The notes below the pieces were generated by a model, which did no database searches, was not told where the DNA came from, and was given only the letters and a program-made list of their open reading frames with translations. The translations under genes were made by a program, and so were the position numbers. A stretch of 64,000 nt of DNA from Phytophthora sp. 'mugwort'. Taxonomy: Eukaryota; Oomycota; Peronosporomycetes; Peronosporales; Peronosporaceae. The stretch lies in assembly GCA_033558025.1 (NCBI GenBank), contig JAUCEF010000007.1, positions 4,278,001 through 4,342,000 on the forward strand, in the 5' to 3' direction. Positions 53,601-63,133 of the stretch are shown here, piece after piece. Within the stretch, counting starts at the first letter, position 1, and each line of letters starts with the position of its first letter.

Positions 53601-54590
53601 AGTGTCAATGCGTTCATCGGTCACCAGAGAGTGCTAGCAAAATAGACAGAACATCATGAATTAGACAATCTACCACAAGATACCACAACCAAACACAAGA
53701 TGCCACAATGAGGTGCACACATCTACTACAAGTACAATAGTACAATACATGTGCAGGTTCGGCAAATTTCTGGTTTCGAAAGGGGATACTTTCGAAACCA
53801 GAAATTTGCCGAACTTGCACGTGCCGACCGTGGCCTAAAGAATCGTAGACCATAAAGGAGAACACCTTGTAGCAGGTGGATTCGTATCGTGTGTAGCATC
53901 CACAAACAACGTTTCCGGGAAAGCTGCGAGCAGAGATCGCATATGCGATGTCTGTATCGTAATACACCGTGCCGCATTCTAGATTCGATTCATAAGACTG
54001 TAAGTATACCGGCACAAAAATACATTCACACAAAGCATAAGATACCTTGTCGCCCTGGCGTTCAACATCAACGTGGGCAACCCCGAATGATTCCTACTGA
54101 CAGAAACGGTCTAAGGTCTCCGAAACTCTGTCGTTCAGCGTCAGCCAGCCCACTCTTGACGCTTGAGTTCGGCGACCAGATTGTGGACATCAATCACGTC
54201 GGGATCGCAGTCTGTATTGTCCCAGATGTATTTTATGATTTTGTTTTTTCGTAGAAGACCCGCTTTACGAAGCGTGTTCACCGTAGAGAGCTCCTCGACA
54301 GGGAAATCCAAGGATTGTTTTGGCAACCGCTTGTAAGCTTCCCTTCCTATGTCATGGTTGTGTTGTGGAGGGAATCCTGGTAAAAATAGTGCCCACCTTC
54401 TCGATGTAGCAACACGTTTATCTACATGAATATAGTACAAAATATACCAATTATTAGTGTGTGTACGAGCATATGTTTTGATTGTGGAGATTACCTTCGC
54501 GCCGCAGCCCATAGTCCGCACATTCTGGCGTGGGCGTTTGCCTTTACTCCGGTTCCTGTGCTTACCCGCATGAATGCATTCGAACACGAC
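50637..54590 (-). mobile_element. Mutator-like element (MULE) with Ulp1-type protease
   Basis: Minus-strand blocks follow a MULE transposase. A FAR1-like DNA-binding part is at 54141-54587 (FECIHAGKHRNRSKGKRPRQ, then FPPQHNHDIG and DVHNLVAELKRQ). The central part at 53614-54033 includes YAISARSFPGNVVCGC and FMVYDSLGHGRH. A helical tail is at 52930-53240 (MWSSLLRDDVEHLGN, NRLESSW, LTSLIWWVKYKEKQF). The 3' end (50637-51190) encodes a Ulp1/C48 protease: His in NTNHC, Asp in VMDPRSDKD, and Gln/Cys in QVDNNSCGVIVLAF. Stops and frameshifts, including one between His and Asp, make it defective. The fusion resembles plant MULEs that carry a Ulp1 domain. Confidence 0.72.
53751..53820. repeat. 32-bp near-perfect inverted repeat (hairpin) inside the MULE
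   Basis: Arms 53751-53782 and 53789-53820 pair at 31 of 32 bases with a six-base loop. The sequence of one arm is GTGCAGGTTCGGCAAATTTC and onward to GAAAG. It interrupts the MULE coding frame. It looks like a fold-back duplication. Confidence 0.85.
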
Positions 54591-55260
54591 GAGGTAGTAG
54601 TAAAACGATTCGTCCAGGAAGAGTTTGACTCAGGAACTTGGTCATCCCTAGCTGCATACATGTCTCCAATGTGCTTGTTACGAGTAGTACGGGTTGTGGA
54701 GCATCGTTTAGCGAAGGCCTAGACGTAATACGTATTGTTAGTGCACATTCATACAAACTCGAGCTCTAATAGAAGCTTACCTGCGATGTAGCATTGCTGT
54801 ATGCTGCGAAAGATTTCCGAATTGCGCCCATGACTCGTATACCTCGCCGCTGATGCTTGGCGCACATACACTCCGAGTGGGACAAGTCCCGCTTTCCGAA
54901 TCTACTATCGACTCTTGCTGCGCCCGACGTTTGTTGGATCTCATCGGGCTGCAAGTGGCTAACTTGAGGAGGCGTAACGTGTACGAGCAGGGGTAGCGCG
55001 CGGTACCGCATTCGCTTGGAACCTGTATCGTGTACGCGGACGAGTAGCGCGTGGCAGTGTGTAGCTTGGAACCTGTACAATACGAGGGGGGATTTTTGAA
55101 TGAATCCCAGCCACTGGGGCGAAAACCAAATAACGTTAAATAGCTGTTTGCTTTCCAAGGCGTATGCTTGGATGAAACGCTGGATGATACATGCTCATCA
55201 GGTCATCCCCACACCGGCTCTTATATTGTCGTTTAGTCACTCTCTATACGGTACTTCGAA
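54591..55260. other. Gene-free stretch with a tandem duplication
   Basis: A 51-bp unit at 54978-55028 is repeated, diverged, at 55029-55079. No gene is recognised; a 5' part of the MULE may extend into it. Confidence 0.4.
54978..55079. repeat. Tandem duplication, ~51-bp unit, two copies
   Basis: Both units start CGTGTACG and end GCTTGGAACCTGTA, with GTAGCGCG in the middle and several substitutions between. Confidence 0.55.
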
Positions 55261-55460
55261 ATAATTGTGCGTTCTATTCAAAATTGCATTGTAATAAGTG
55301 CCGGCGGAAATTATACGGACGGTACATTTTTTATAATTTCTTGACGAATAGAATAGCGCTACAACACTGAAAATTGGCCAATAGAAACAGGACATCAAGA
55401 CGGTTCGCATGGTGGTCTCCATTTGAGACACCACAGAACGAAATGATATTTATCCGCCAT
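55261..55460. repeat. Copy of a dispersed repeat, inverted relative to 58666-58800
   Basis: Shares, in reverse complement, long blocks with the flank of the Tc1-like element at 58666-58800 (for example CATCAAGACGGTTCG, TTGGCCAATAG and TAGCGCTACAAC). The last part, 55433-55460, matches the left flank at 57324-57350. This suggests a single repeat that the Tc1-like element later split at its second location. Confidence 0.65.
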
Positions 55461-56260
55461 TTTAGGTTTTTCAATAACGGCGCTTAAAGGTTTAACGCTG
55501 ACGAATCGGACATATGTGAATAGCCGAGAAAAAAAAACGGGTTTTGTGTTTCAAGGCGCCTCAGCCACTTACTCCACTCAGTCGTTAAGTTCGCAGCCGC
55601 CATGGACGACGACAACGGGCTCCCGAGGAACACCGACTCGGATGAGGAAGTGCTGTCGAAAATGTGACAGCGAATGTGAGGTGCCGTCGCCATCTCTGTC
55701 TGAAGGCGAAGAGGGCGGGTGTGACGAGGACAGTGCCAACTGGGAGAAGCCAATACGTCTAGCTATCGAAGATAGGGTGTAGGAGTCGATTGCCGCTGAC
55801 ACCTGCAACAATGGTGCATCTCAGGCAAAGCTGACGCCGTTGAGAAACTCGTTCGTGCGATTGACGCAATGACATCCGTCGAAAGGAAGACAAGCATTAC
55901 TACCGCGCTGGCTTGTCGATGGAGGCTGGCGCACCCGAGCGGCGTCGGAGTACCGAAGCGCGTCAACGTTTCGCCCACTTCCTGCCGTTGTTGACTCTGT
56001 GTGTCGCGGAGCCTTCCGCGACCGACGATCAACGCTGAAAAAGCTACGCAGATATAAAAGTCAACCAGGCAATACATCCCAGAAGCGTTTCAGAACGACA
56101 GTCTGTACGCAGCGCCTAGTCAGGACCAAGAAGATGAGGCGAATGCTATCAAGAAAGCGCGCTGCGAACGCAAAAAAACCCGGTCCAAAAAGCAGCAAAC
56201 AGGCTGACACGTATAAGGCTTCCGACAAAATCAAATGATACTTAACGCCATTCGAAACAA
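55461..56260. other. Unrecognised sequence between repeats
   Basis: Open frames at 55516-55782 (acidic, one CRKCDSEC motif) and 55999-56238 (Lys/Arg-rich) could be parts of an old transposon ORF. No family can be supported. Confidence 0.3.
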
Positions 56261-57069
56261 CTACACCTTTGCCACTCCAAAATGGCCAAAATACAGAGCA
56301 ATGTGGTGTGAATTAATCGAAGTAGCATTCAAAAATAAAAAAAACATTAGCTAAATATCGAGTTTAGGGCAAACTGGAATTAGTCCAGAGCAAACTGGTG
56401 CTAGCTTGGTTTACCCTTATAAGCACACGCTCGCCGAGCGAACGATGCCTTCAAGCGGAACGGATTGGCAGCTGGCGGCGCGCCACAATGGGATCACCGT
56501 CACCATGGCCCACCGGACCCCCGAAGCGCATACAAAGAGGCAGGGGAGCGTATGTGGCTACCAGTGCGCGCCAAACATGGAGGCGGCCCTGGTAGAGCAC
56601 GTAGAGGAAACATTTATTTCTCTACTGTACCTGTATACAGTAACACAACTGCAGAATATGATGGATGCCGACTTTAACGTAGTACGTGTACATGTAGTAT
56701 AGGCCGTTTCAGCGTGCTAAGGGACCGAATTAAAGCAAAACTATCGCGCTCTCCACCTGGACGAGATGCCAAACGCAACTCGGTAACAGCGCAGGATGCA
56801 GCTAATGGAGAAAGCGGATGAGCACTGCCCGCCGTGCATGGACCTGCATCTCGTCACCTAATGGCTCGCTACAGCCCTCCGTGGTTGCTGCTACCAAGCA
56901 CTGCGGCACCTGAACCACTTTGGTCTGGAGTAAGTCCATATCTCTGGACAGAATTTCATGTTTTCATTTTCTAAAATTCAGCTTCGATTTTTCAACCTAA
57001 ATTTTTGAATCTGTCCACGTTGCTAATAAAAAAATGTATTGTGGCCATTTTGGAGTGGCAAAGGTGTAG
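56261..57069 (+). mobile_element. 809-bp element with 36-bp TIRs and a transposase fragment
   Basis: The termini 56261-56296 and 57034-57069 are inverted repeats matching at 34 of 36 bases and begin CTACACCTTTGCCACTCCAA. Inside, 56406-56702 reads SSGTDWQLAARHNGITVTMA and LVEHVEET...LQNMMDADFNVV, which resembles the helix-turn-helix N-terminus of a Tc1-type (DDE_3) transposase. The catalytic part is absent, so this is a non-autonomous deletion derivative. Confidence 0.65.
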
Positions 57070-57348
57070 ATGATTGTAGCTATATCTTAATGATTGGACC
57101 TTCTGTCTATTTTATGAAACCATTTCGAATGCGAACTTAGTACTGACCCCGAATTTAACATACTGCGAAGCCGGTTGGCCGAAACGGTTTGCATATTTGG
57201 ATATATTTGGATATTGCTCAGCCGAAACGATGTTAAATTTGTATCGAGTATATGAATCAAAAGATCGCGATGAGCTCTTTGGAATGCACTAACTAGGTCA
57301 AAAAGTAGGCTTTTATTGTCTTAGTATCATTTCGGTCTGCGTGGTCTC

Positions 57349-58667
57349 ATTTGAAAATCGGCCGCGAATTGACCGAGCGGCAAAAGATACGCCTTTTTTT
57401 GGGGTGGCGGAAAGTATACAGACGACGGCGTCTTTTACGTTTTTTACTAGCTTACTCGCGTTGCTTGCATCTAACATTTTATATGTGTGTTCATATGTGG
57501 TTTAGCAGGCGACGCTGAACTTCGCAGCGCTTAGTTGCATCTAGGGCGATGCCTAGAGACACGTCGTTTTCAGACCATGAGCAGGAACAGATGCTACTTT
57601 TTCAAAAGGATGGATATAGCCTTCAAGCGATAGCAACGCGTCTTAACCGGGTTAAAGCTAGTGTACATCAGTTCCTGCGCAATCTGATCGGGTATAAGAC
57701 CAAGAAGAGTCCTGGAAGGCCATCAAAGATGACACCTACAACCTCACGGAGGTTGCTCCGCGCTGCGCACATGGTAAATACAGCTCTGCGCAACTGAAAT
57801 CGTCGCTGGGTCTGCCTATCAGCAGCCAGCGTGTCCGTGAGATCCTCCACAACACTCCTACACCGAAAATCAAGAAGCGGAAGCAGATGCATGCCCTAAA
57901 ACCCAGCACAAACTAGCTCGAATTGGCTGGGCTTTCCCCAGAACTCGCTGGACGGAACAATGGAAGAATGGCGTCTTCGGTGACGAAAGTTTTTAATCTC
58001 GACAGCCCAGACGGATACCAGTATTACTGGCATGACCTACGTACTGAAGAGCAACCCTTTTCGAAGTGTCATTCAGGCGGAGGATCGGTCATGGTTTGGG
58101 AGCATTCTCGTCTAAAGGTAAGTCGAAGTTAGCTATTCTAACTGGTACCCAGAACAGTATATGAAGTATGTAGAGACGTTGGAAAAGAACTGGCTACCCT
58201 TCATAAGCAAGAATCATCCCCGTGCCTGCCTCTTTCAGCACGACAACTGCTCTATCCATTCGTCGCGTTACATCAAGGACTGGCTCGACGACCAGCATTT
58301 TGCTGTTTTACCATGGCCAGCGTTATCACCGGACCTCAACCCATTGAAAACGTGTAGGGGAAGCTATCAAGGCTAGTCTACCCTGGTGGACAGCAGTACC
58401 ACTCAACTCAGGAGCTCACATGGGCCATCTTGAAGTGCTGAAATCAGATCGATCAGTGTTACCTAGATACTTGTAGCTCATTGATTATGTGCCAAATCGC
58501 TGTGCCCTAGTACTTAAGGACAACGAAAGAAGACTAAATACTAAACGAATGCAAACAACGCGAGGAAGCTAGTAAAAAACGTAAAGACGCCACCGTCTGT
58601 ATACTTTCCGCTACTCCAAAAAGCGTATTTTTTTGCTGCTCGGTCAATTCACGGCCGATTTTCAAAT
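57349..58667 (+). mobile_element. Tc1/mariner-like element with long TIRs
   Basis: Left terminus 57349-57468 and right terminus 58551-58667 are inverted repeats of roughly 118 bp. They share blocks such as ATTTGAAAATCGGCCG, GAATTGACCGAGC, GCGGAAAGTATACAGACG and ACGTTTTTTACTAGCTT. They bound a broken Tc1-type transposase. The sequences just outside belong to another repeat that occurs intact at 55261-55460, so it appears to be a nested insertion. Confidence 0.8.
57549..58376 (+). pseudogene. Tc1-type transposase, degenerate
   Basis: The start MPRDTSFSDHEQEQMLLFQK and GYSLQAIATRLNRVKASVHQ form the N-terminal HTH; KKSPGRPSKM is the linker (GRPR-like). After frame changes: SSQRVREILH near 57825, GSVMVWE near 58085, then ACLFQHDNCSIHSSR near 58220, holding the second catalytic Asp, and LPWPALSPDLNP near 58310, the third catalytic block. 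The usual final Asp/Glu follows NP with a change. Stops and frameshifts at about 57795, 57913 and 58130 make it non-functional. Confidence 0.75.
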
Positions 58668-58800
58668 GGAGACCACTATTCGAACCGTCTTGATGTCCTC
58701 AGTCTATTGGCCAATTTGCAGCGTTGTAGCGCTACTCAATACGTCAAAATTATAAAATGTATACCTTCCATATAATTTGGCACTGAATTGTGCATTCTTT
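58666..58800. repeat. Right half of a dispersed repeat split by the Tc1-like element
   Basis: This stretch is the reverse complement of 55265-55430 with gaps and substitutions. The other half is at 57324-57350. Confidence 0.6.
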
Positions 58801-58804
58801 AAAC

Positions 58805-59456
58805 TACTGTAAAACCTGAGTGCCCCATCCCTCTAATAACTCCCGACCTCTGATTATGAATTATCAGTTGTCAGATCGGAGCCCGCATAAATCAACTGTG
58901 AGTCACAGTCCGTAACAGCAAGTGCGTTGGCCATTGGCGAGTCGATAGATCACCCTCCTCAATGAGGACGCCGGATGAGCCCAAGGAACAGATTTTCACC
59001 TTTCATTGTCAATTTCTTGTCGTGGCGATGAAACGCAAGTTCACGGTGGAAGAGAAGCTGTCTGTAGTCCAACAACCGGAGGCTTCGAGCGTCCGAGCGG
59101 TTGCAATAAGCATAAGCTCGACAGGGAGACTGCTTGTAAAGTGGATGGGCCAGAAGAATGAGCTCCGGTTTGTTAACAGTGGACACTATCGTTCCCTGGT
59201 GGTGGTTGTCGATTTGTCGTGCCTGACGAACTTGAATTCACGCTGCTGGAGATGAACGAGACGCAGCGACTCCGACGATGGTGAGGCTTTTGTCGGCACG
59301 ATTGCCGAGATCGATCTCTAACGACATACTCGAAGAACACGAGAACTAGGACTTCCTAACTGAGCATTACTCCCATTTACAATTTGACAGTTTTTTATAC
59401 TGGATCCCGCCACCTGTAATAGTGCCCCACGGGGCAGTATCACTGGTTCTTCAGTA
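58805..59456 (+). mobile_element. Pogo-like element, internally deleted (652 bp)
   Basis: Ends: TACTGTAAAACC at the left and its approximate complement GGTTCTTCAGTA at the right, each with a GTGCCCC-like inner motif. Inside, 59028-59160 encodes MKRKFTVEEKLSVVQQPEAS and the rest of a CENP-B/pogo-type helix-turn-helix, after which the DDE part is missing. It is closely related to the remnant at 4.5-4.9 kb. Confidence 0.65.
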
Positions 59457-59804
59457 TTTCATGTCGTGGGCAAATCACTTACTGAAGTACTTAAGTAAGT
59501 TCACTTGCTCAGTACGTACCGGTACGACACGAGATTGTGTTGGGGTCGCACAACTTATGATAGCTATCCACGGTATATGATAGGACAGAATGAGGCCGGC
59601 GAACACAATTAAAATTGTGACCATGGAGCCTGCTGTGGAGCCGTCAAGAACCTCAAAGGGCCTTCACGACACTTTAACGTCTGTATACGGCAGAAGCAAC
59701 AAAAAAATAATGGATAGAAGAAGTCATTGGCCAGCGATACGTGTTACGTTTGCAGCACGACGGTTAAAACAACATCAAATCATCAGCTGTCCCTTTCCCC
59801 TTCA
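59457..59804. other. Downstream flank of the effector-like gene
   Basis: A 72-codon frame at 59590-59808 shows no motif. Nothing else is seen. Confidence 0.35.
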
Positions 59805-60293
59805 TTAGTTGCCAGCAAGTCGCTTCGCTTGGTTCTCTTGGCGGTACACCTTCTTGAGGTATTCCGCATACATCTTGTACGCAAATCTGTACTTCTTCTC
59901 AATGGCGGGATCAGACTTGACAAGTCGAGTAACCATCTTCGAAGTCCGTCCATCCGCATGCCATCCCTCGAACACCGTTTTCATTTTTGGGAAGTTTCCG
60001 CTGACAACGCTGTCGAGCATGTCCTTGTCAAGCCAACCGCCAAGCTTTTTCGTGGCAAGGATTTCGTCCGCACGCTTCGGATCGAGAATCTCGTCGAGCT
60101 TCTTGGTATCCAATAGCTTATCGATGGCTATAGTTTTGTGACGCGGGATAAATTGGGAGATGCCAACCAGGTGTCGCTTGCTTGAGCTGGGATCCGCATT
60201 ATCTGCCGCCAATTGGCCCGGGTTCGAGTCCTCCACAGCCGACGCGACTTGAAGGATAGCTGTGGCTGCTAGCAGAGCGTAGCACACGCGCAT
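59805..60293 (-). CDS. Secreted RxLR-like effector candidate
   Basis: The protein has 162 residues. Residues 1-19 are a clear signal peptide (MRVCYALLAATAILQVASA). At residues 40-43 the sequence is RHLV, which matches the RxLR position and spacing but has Val for the last Arg; acidic residues nearby could serve as a weak dEER part. The C-terminal domain is helical and Lys-rich, with Trp at GGWLD and FEGWH and Tyr at KKYRFAYKMYAEYL, resembling WY-type effector folds. Oomycetes secrete such proteins into host plants; the target is unknown. It is intronless and isolated among transposons, which is typical for the class. A non-effector secreted protein is possible. Confidence 0.72.
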   Translation of the reverse strand: MRVCYALLAATAILQVASAVEDSNPGQLAADNADPSSSKRHLVGISQFIPRHKTIAIDKLLDTKKLDEILDPKRADEILATKKLGGWLDKDMLDSVVSGNFPKMKTVFEGWHADGRTSKMVTRLVKSDPAIEKKYRFAYKMYAEYLKKVYRQENQAKRLAGN

Positions 60294-62189
60294 TCTTGAA
60301 CGACGGATGGAGTCTGTGATCTCGGTTTGGCGAATTTAATAGTGACGGTTGTCTCGCTGCCCTCTCGGTTCACCGTACCGTAATACTGCATCTTGTAATA
60401 GGAAGCTTCCCGTTGGAATTACTGTCATTGTGGCGGTGGGGGGAAATTTTGAAGTTTTCGAAATATATCCCTAATACTGACTTTGTCAAGAGCACCGCAC
60501 TAAGCAAAATTTATTTCTATTTGACGAACTTTCGCACGAACAACGCAAGGTCTACCTGTTATTATCTTAGTTACTCGCACTCGGGCATAATGTCCTGCCC
60601 CTCCAGAATTTATTGGCATAGCTCAGAACGATATTTCCTCTCCCATATGGCAGGATTGAGATTGAACGCGTAGTTGAGACATACTGGCACAGTACGGCAG
60701 GTTCATTGAAGTCGTCCATTGTACCTGGTACGAGGTGAACAGGGTCTGCCCCTTTTCTAGTAGTCACACCGTACCTTGAGACCTCGCACAGCAATCCATA
60801 CTAACGTTATTATGCTACATGTATTGTGCTTGCAAGTATTTTGCCGGTCCGTCATCAATTAGATCGATCCATCTACAGTACAAAAAAGTAAGATCATAAA
60901 ATTTCGAATCACATAAATCGACCACTAAATTGGGCTTCCCCTGGCCAATGTTTTATTAGCTGTCTATTTGCGGTATGAGAGCAACATCCATGTGGCGTCG
61001 GCTGCAGCGGCGGTAATACTACTCTGCCTGAAGCGTACAATAGCTCTTTACCTTTATCTCCGGCTATATTATGTAGAAGCCTAGGGCTACGTGTTGTATG
61101 GGCAAAGCTCGCGCAGAAGTTTCGAACTGGTGAGCGCTATATAGGCCCCAGCAAAGGCATCGCAAAAAAAGATTACATTCATAATGGCAGAGGGGTCTAG
61201 ATTGCTAGGGCTAAAATCTGTCGGCTGCTTTGTGGAGCTGAATAGGGATCTGGTTCCAAGTTGGAACTTCCAACCCGAGCGTAATACCATTGTCTGTACC
61301 TAGGTCCAACTATATCAATTACGTACTGAGCAGATATGAAAAGGAAAGACAGCATGCCAATAGAAGTCGTGAATGAGTACTATGGCTTTTCTGAGTATGA
61401 CAGGAGATGTTCAAAACTCGTGCGTTTATTGACATGAAAGTGCAGTGTCCGTTTACAAATGTCGTCCGAAATGGCAGATAATGATTGGAAGCGAGGCAAT
61501 TACAGAGGGACAACATCTGCCTCCGAATTACGTTATTTATCGATTGAATGGATCAAAAGTGCGTTATTCTTCATGCAAATAGGGCTACCTCAAATTAAAC
61601 ATGGTACAATTGTATTTTCTATGAAGCTCTTACAAATTAACTCGATCTCGTACCGAATTCCTCCTGTAATGTGCAACGTTGTTTCCTATTGCTTTAAGCT
61701 GGAAATCATAATTTATTAGCATGGGCCAAACACGATGGCTATTACCGTAACATATTTCTTTCCCTTGCTATTTAACGAGAAACGGCGCCTGAAGTGTACA
61801 CGTGGTTTAGGCAAGGTGAACTGATTATGGAGAATTGCGAGACGTGTGCAGACAGCGACACAAGAAAAATAACTCCGTGAAAAACATGTACAAGCGGCTT
61901 TTCTTACCGACTTGGCATGTGCCCGTGCAGCACAGCTTCTAGAAAAAAGGCAGACTCTGTTCATCTCGCGTGCAAGTGCAATTTGACGACTTCAATGAAC
62001 CTAACGCTAACGGAATTTTGTATTGTGCTTCCCACAACCCACTCAGTAATCCAACATTTTAACCCTTACCGCATCGCCCCTGTCCTACATGTACCGATGG
62101 TAAGCGAAATTTTGTCCTAAGCGAATCTCTATTACGGCCAATCACAGCTCCCTATTTTAGTCTGATCTCATAGGAGCTAATTTTAGACA
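60294..62189. other. AT-rich gene-poor region
   Basis: No gene is recognised. Short open frames (60413-60673, 61459-61719) lack motifs. The first 60 bp hold the promoter of the effector-like gene, including TCACTATTAAATTCGCC, a weak initiator-like match on the minus strand. Confidence 0.35.
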
Positions 62190-62357
62190 ATGCTGAAACA
62201 CCCAATGGGCAGACCTCGCACGAAAGGAACCGGCAGAAAACCGAAGCGGTACACTCGAATTGCTGTCGACTACGAACGCAAACTGGAGCTATTAGAGTGC
62301 CTGGATGCTGAACACTCTGTGAGTGAAGCCATATCTAATTCAATCCGGGCCCAATAG
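62190..62357 (+). pseudogene. CENP-B/pogo-type transposase N-terminal fragment
   Basis: A 55-residue frame reads GRPRTKGTGRKPKRYTRIAV, then DYERKLELLECLDAEHSVSEAI, typical of the first helix-turn-helix of pogo-like transposases. It stops abruptly where the citrate-synthase-derived sequence begins on the other strand (about 62340), so the join is a junction between two pieces. Confidence 0.45.
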
Positions 62358-62915
62358 GGTTGAGACCACCAGGTGCGTGGTGTGCGCACCGGCATTACCA
62401 CCCTCGGTCAAGGTGGATCGCCTCGAACTCAGCGTATAGAAGCCCAACATGCGGTTGGACTTAACGGAGTAATCGAGGCTGAATCGTAGGCACTGTGGGA
62501 CTCACCGAAGTACGTGTTGCAATAAGTAAGAGCGGCTACCTCGGACAGGCGGGCAATGAAATTCATCATGTCCTCGTATGTGTATTCCCAGTAGATCAAC
62601 TTGTGGATGCCCCCGGCGTACTCCTTGGCGAAGATGCCGTCGGTGTTCATCGCAGTCACGGCAGCTGACAGCTGCGTCATTGGGTGGTCGTGTTTGAGAT
62701 TGCGGACGATATTGAGCACGTGATCGGGTACCTTGGCGCGCAAGTGCAGTGCAGCTCGGCGGTGACGTTGGCGGCCTGGGCGGCAATGGGGACTTCACCG
62801 GTCATATTAGCCATAGTAGGCCTTCTGGTAGGGGCTCACCGCCTTCCTCCTTGGCCGGAAGGCACTGCTGAAGGTCCGAGGTGGTGAGACCGCGGAAGCG
62901 GATCCAGAACTACCG
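62345..62915 (-). pseudogene. Citrate synthase fragment
   Basis: Minus-strand translation gives, in order, [29 protein letters not shown] (near 62830), then VLNIVRNLKHDHPMTQLSAA, FAKEYAGGIHKLIYWE and YEDMMNFIARLSEVAALTY, and finally EGGNAGAHTTHLVVSTL (near 62360). This is the middle of a mitochondrial-type citrate synthase (GIRFRGLTI, GGEEPLPEGLFWLL, HPMTQFS, EGGN.SAHTTHLVGSAL). Frameshifts near 62808 and 62745, a missing segment after YFGE and a premature end show it is dead. A canonical donor (GGTGAG) remains at the YFGE break, so an intron may be retained and the copy genomic rather than retroposed. Confidence 0.8.
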
Positions 62916-63133
62916 CGATCTGCCTCAAATATATTTTGATTGGATTAATTATTCAAAACAATTAAATAAAACATGTGTTTTAGCAACCATTGCGTCAGCA
63001 AAACCCACATAAGTACGATATTTTGATGAAACCCCGCACGTGGCACTGCTGTTTCAGGAAATGCCTCTGCTATCTACCACCTTTGTCCCGAATAGACCCA
63101 TTGCGTGCTCGTCAGTTTCCATGAATTTGTATA
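62916..63133. other. Short spacer
   Basis: AT-rich between the citrate synthase fragment and the SANT-like ORF. Nothing recognised. Confidence 0.3.

Noticed and set aside
60294..60360. Oomycete initiator for the effector-like gene
   Set aside because: The minus-strand TCACTATTAAATTC is only a weak match to the consensus, so it is mentioned but not called as a feature.
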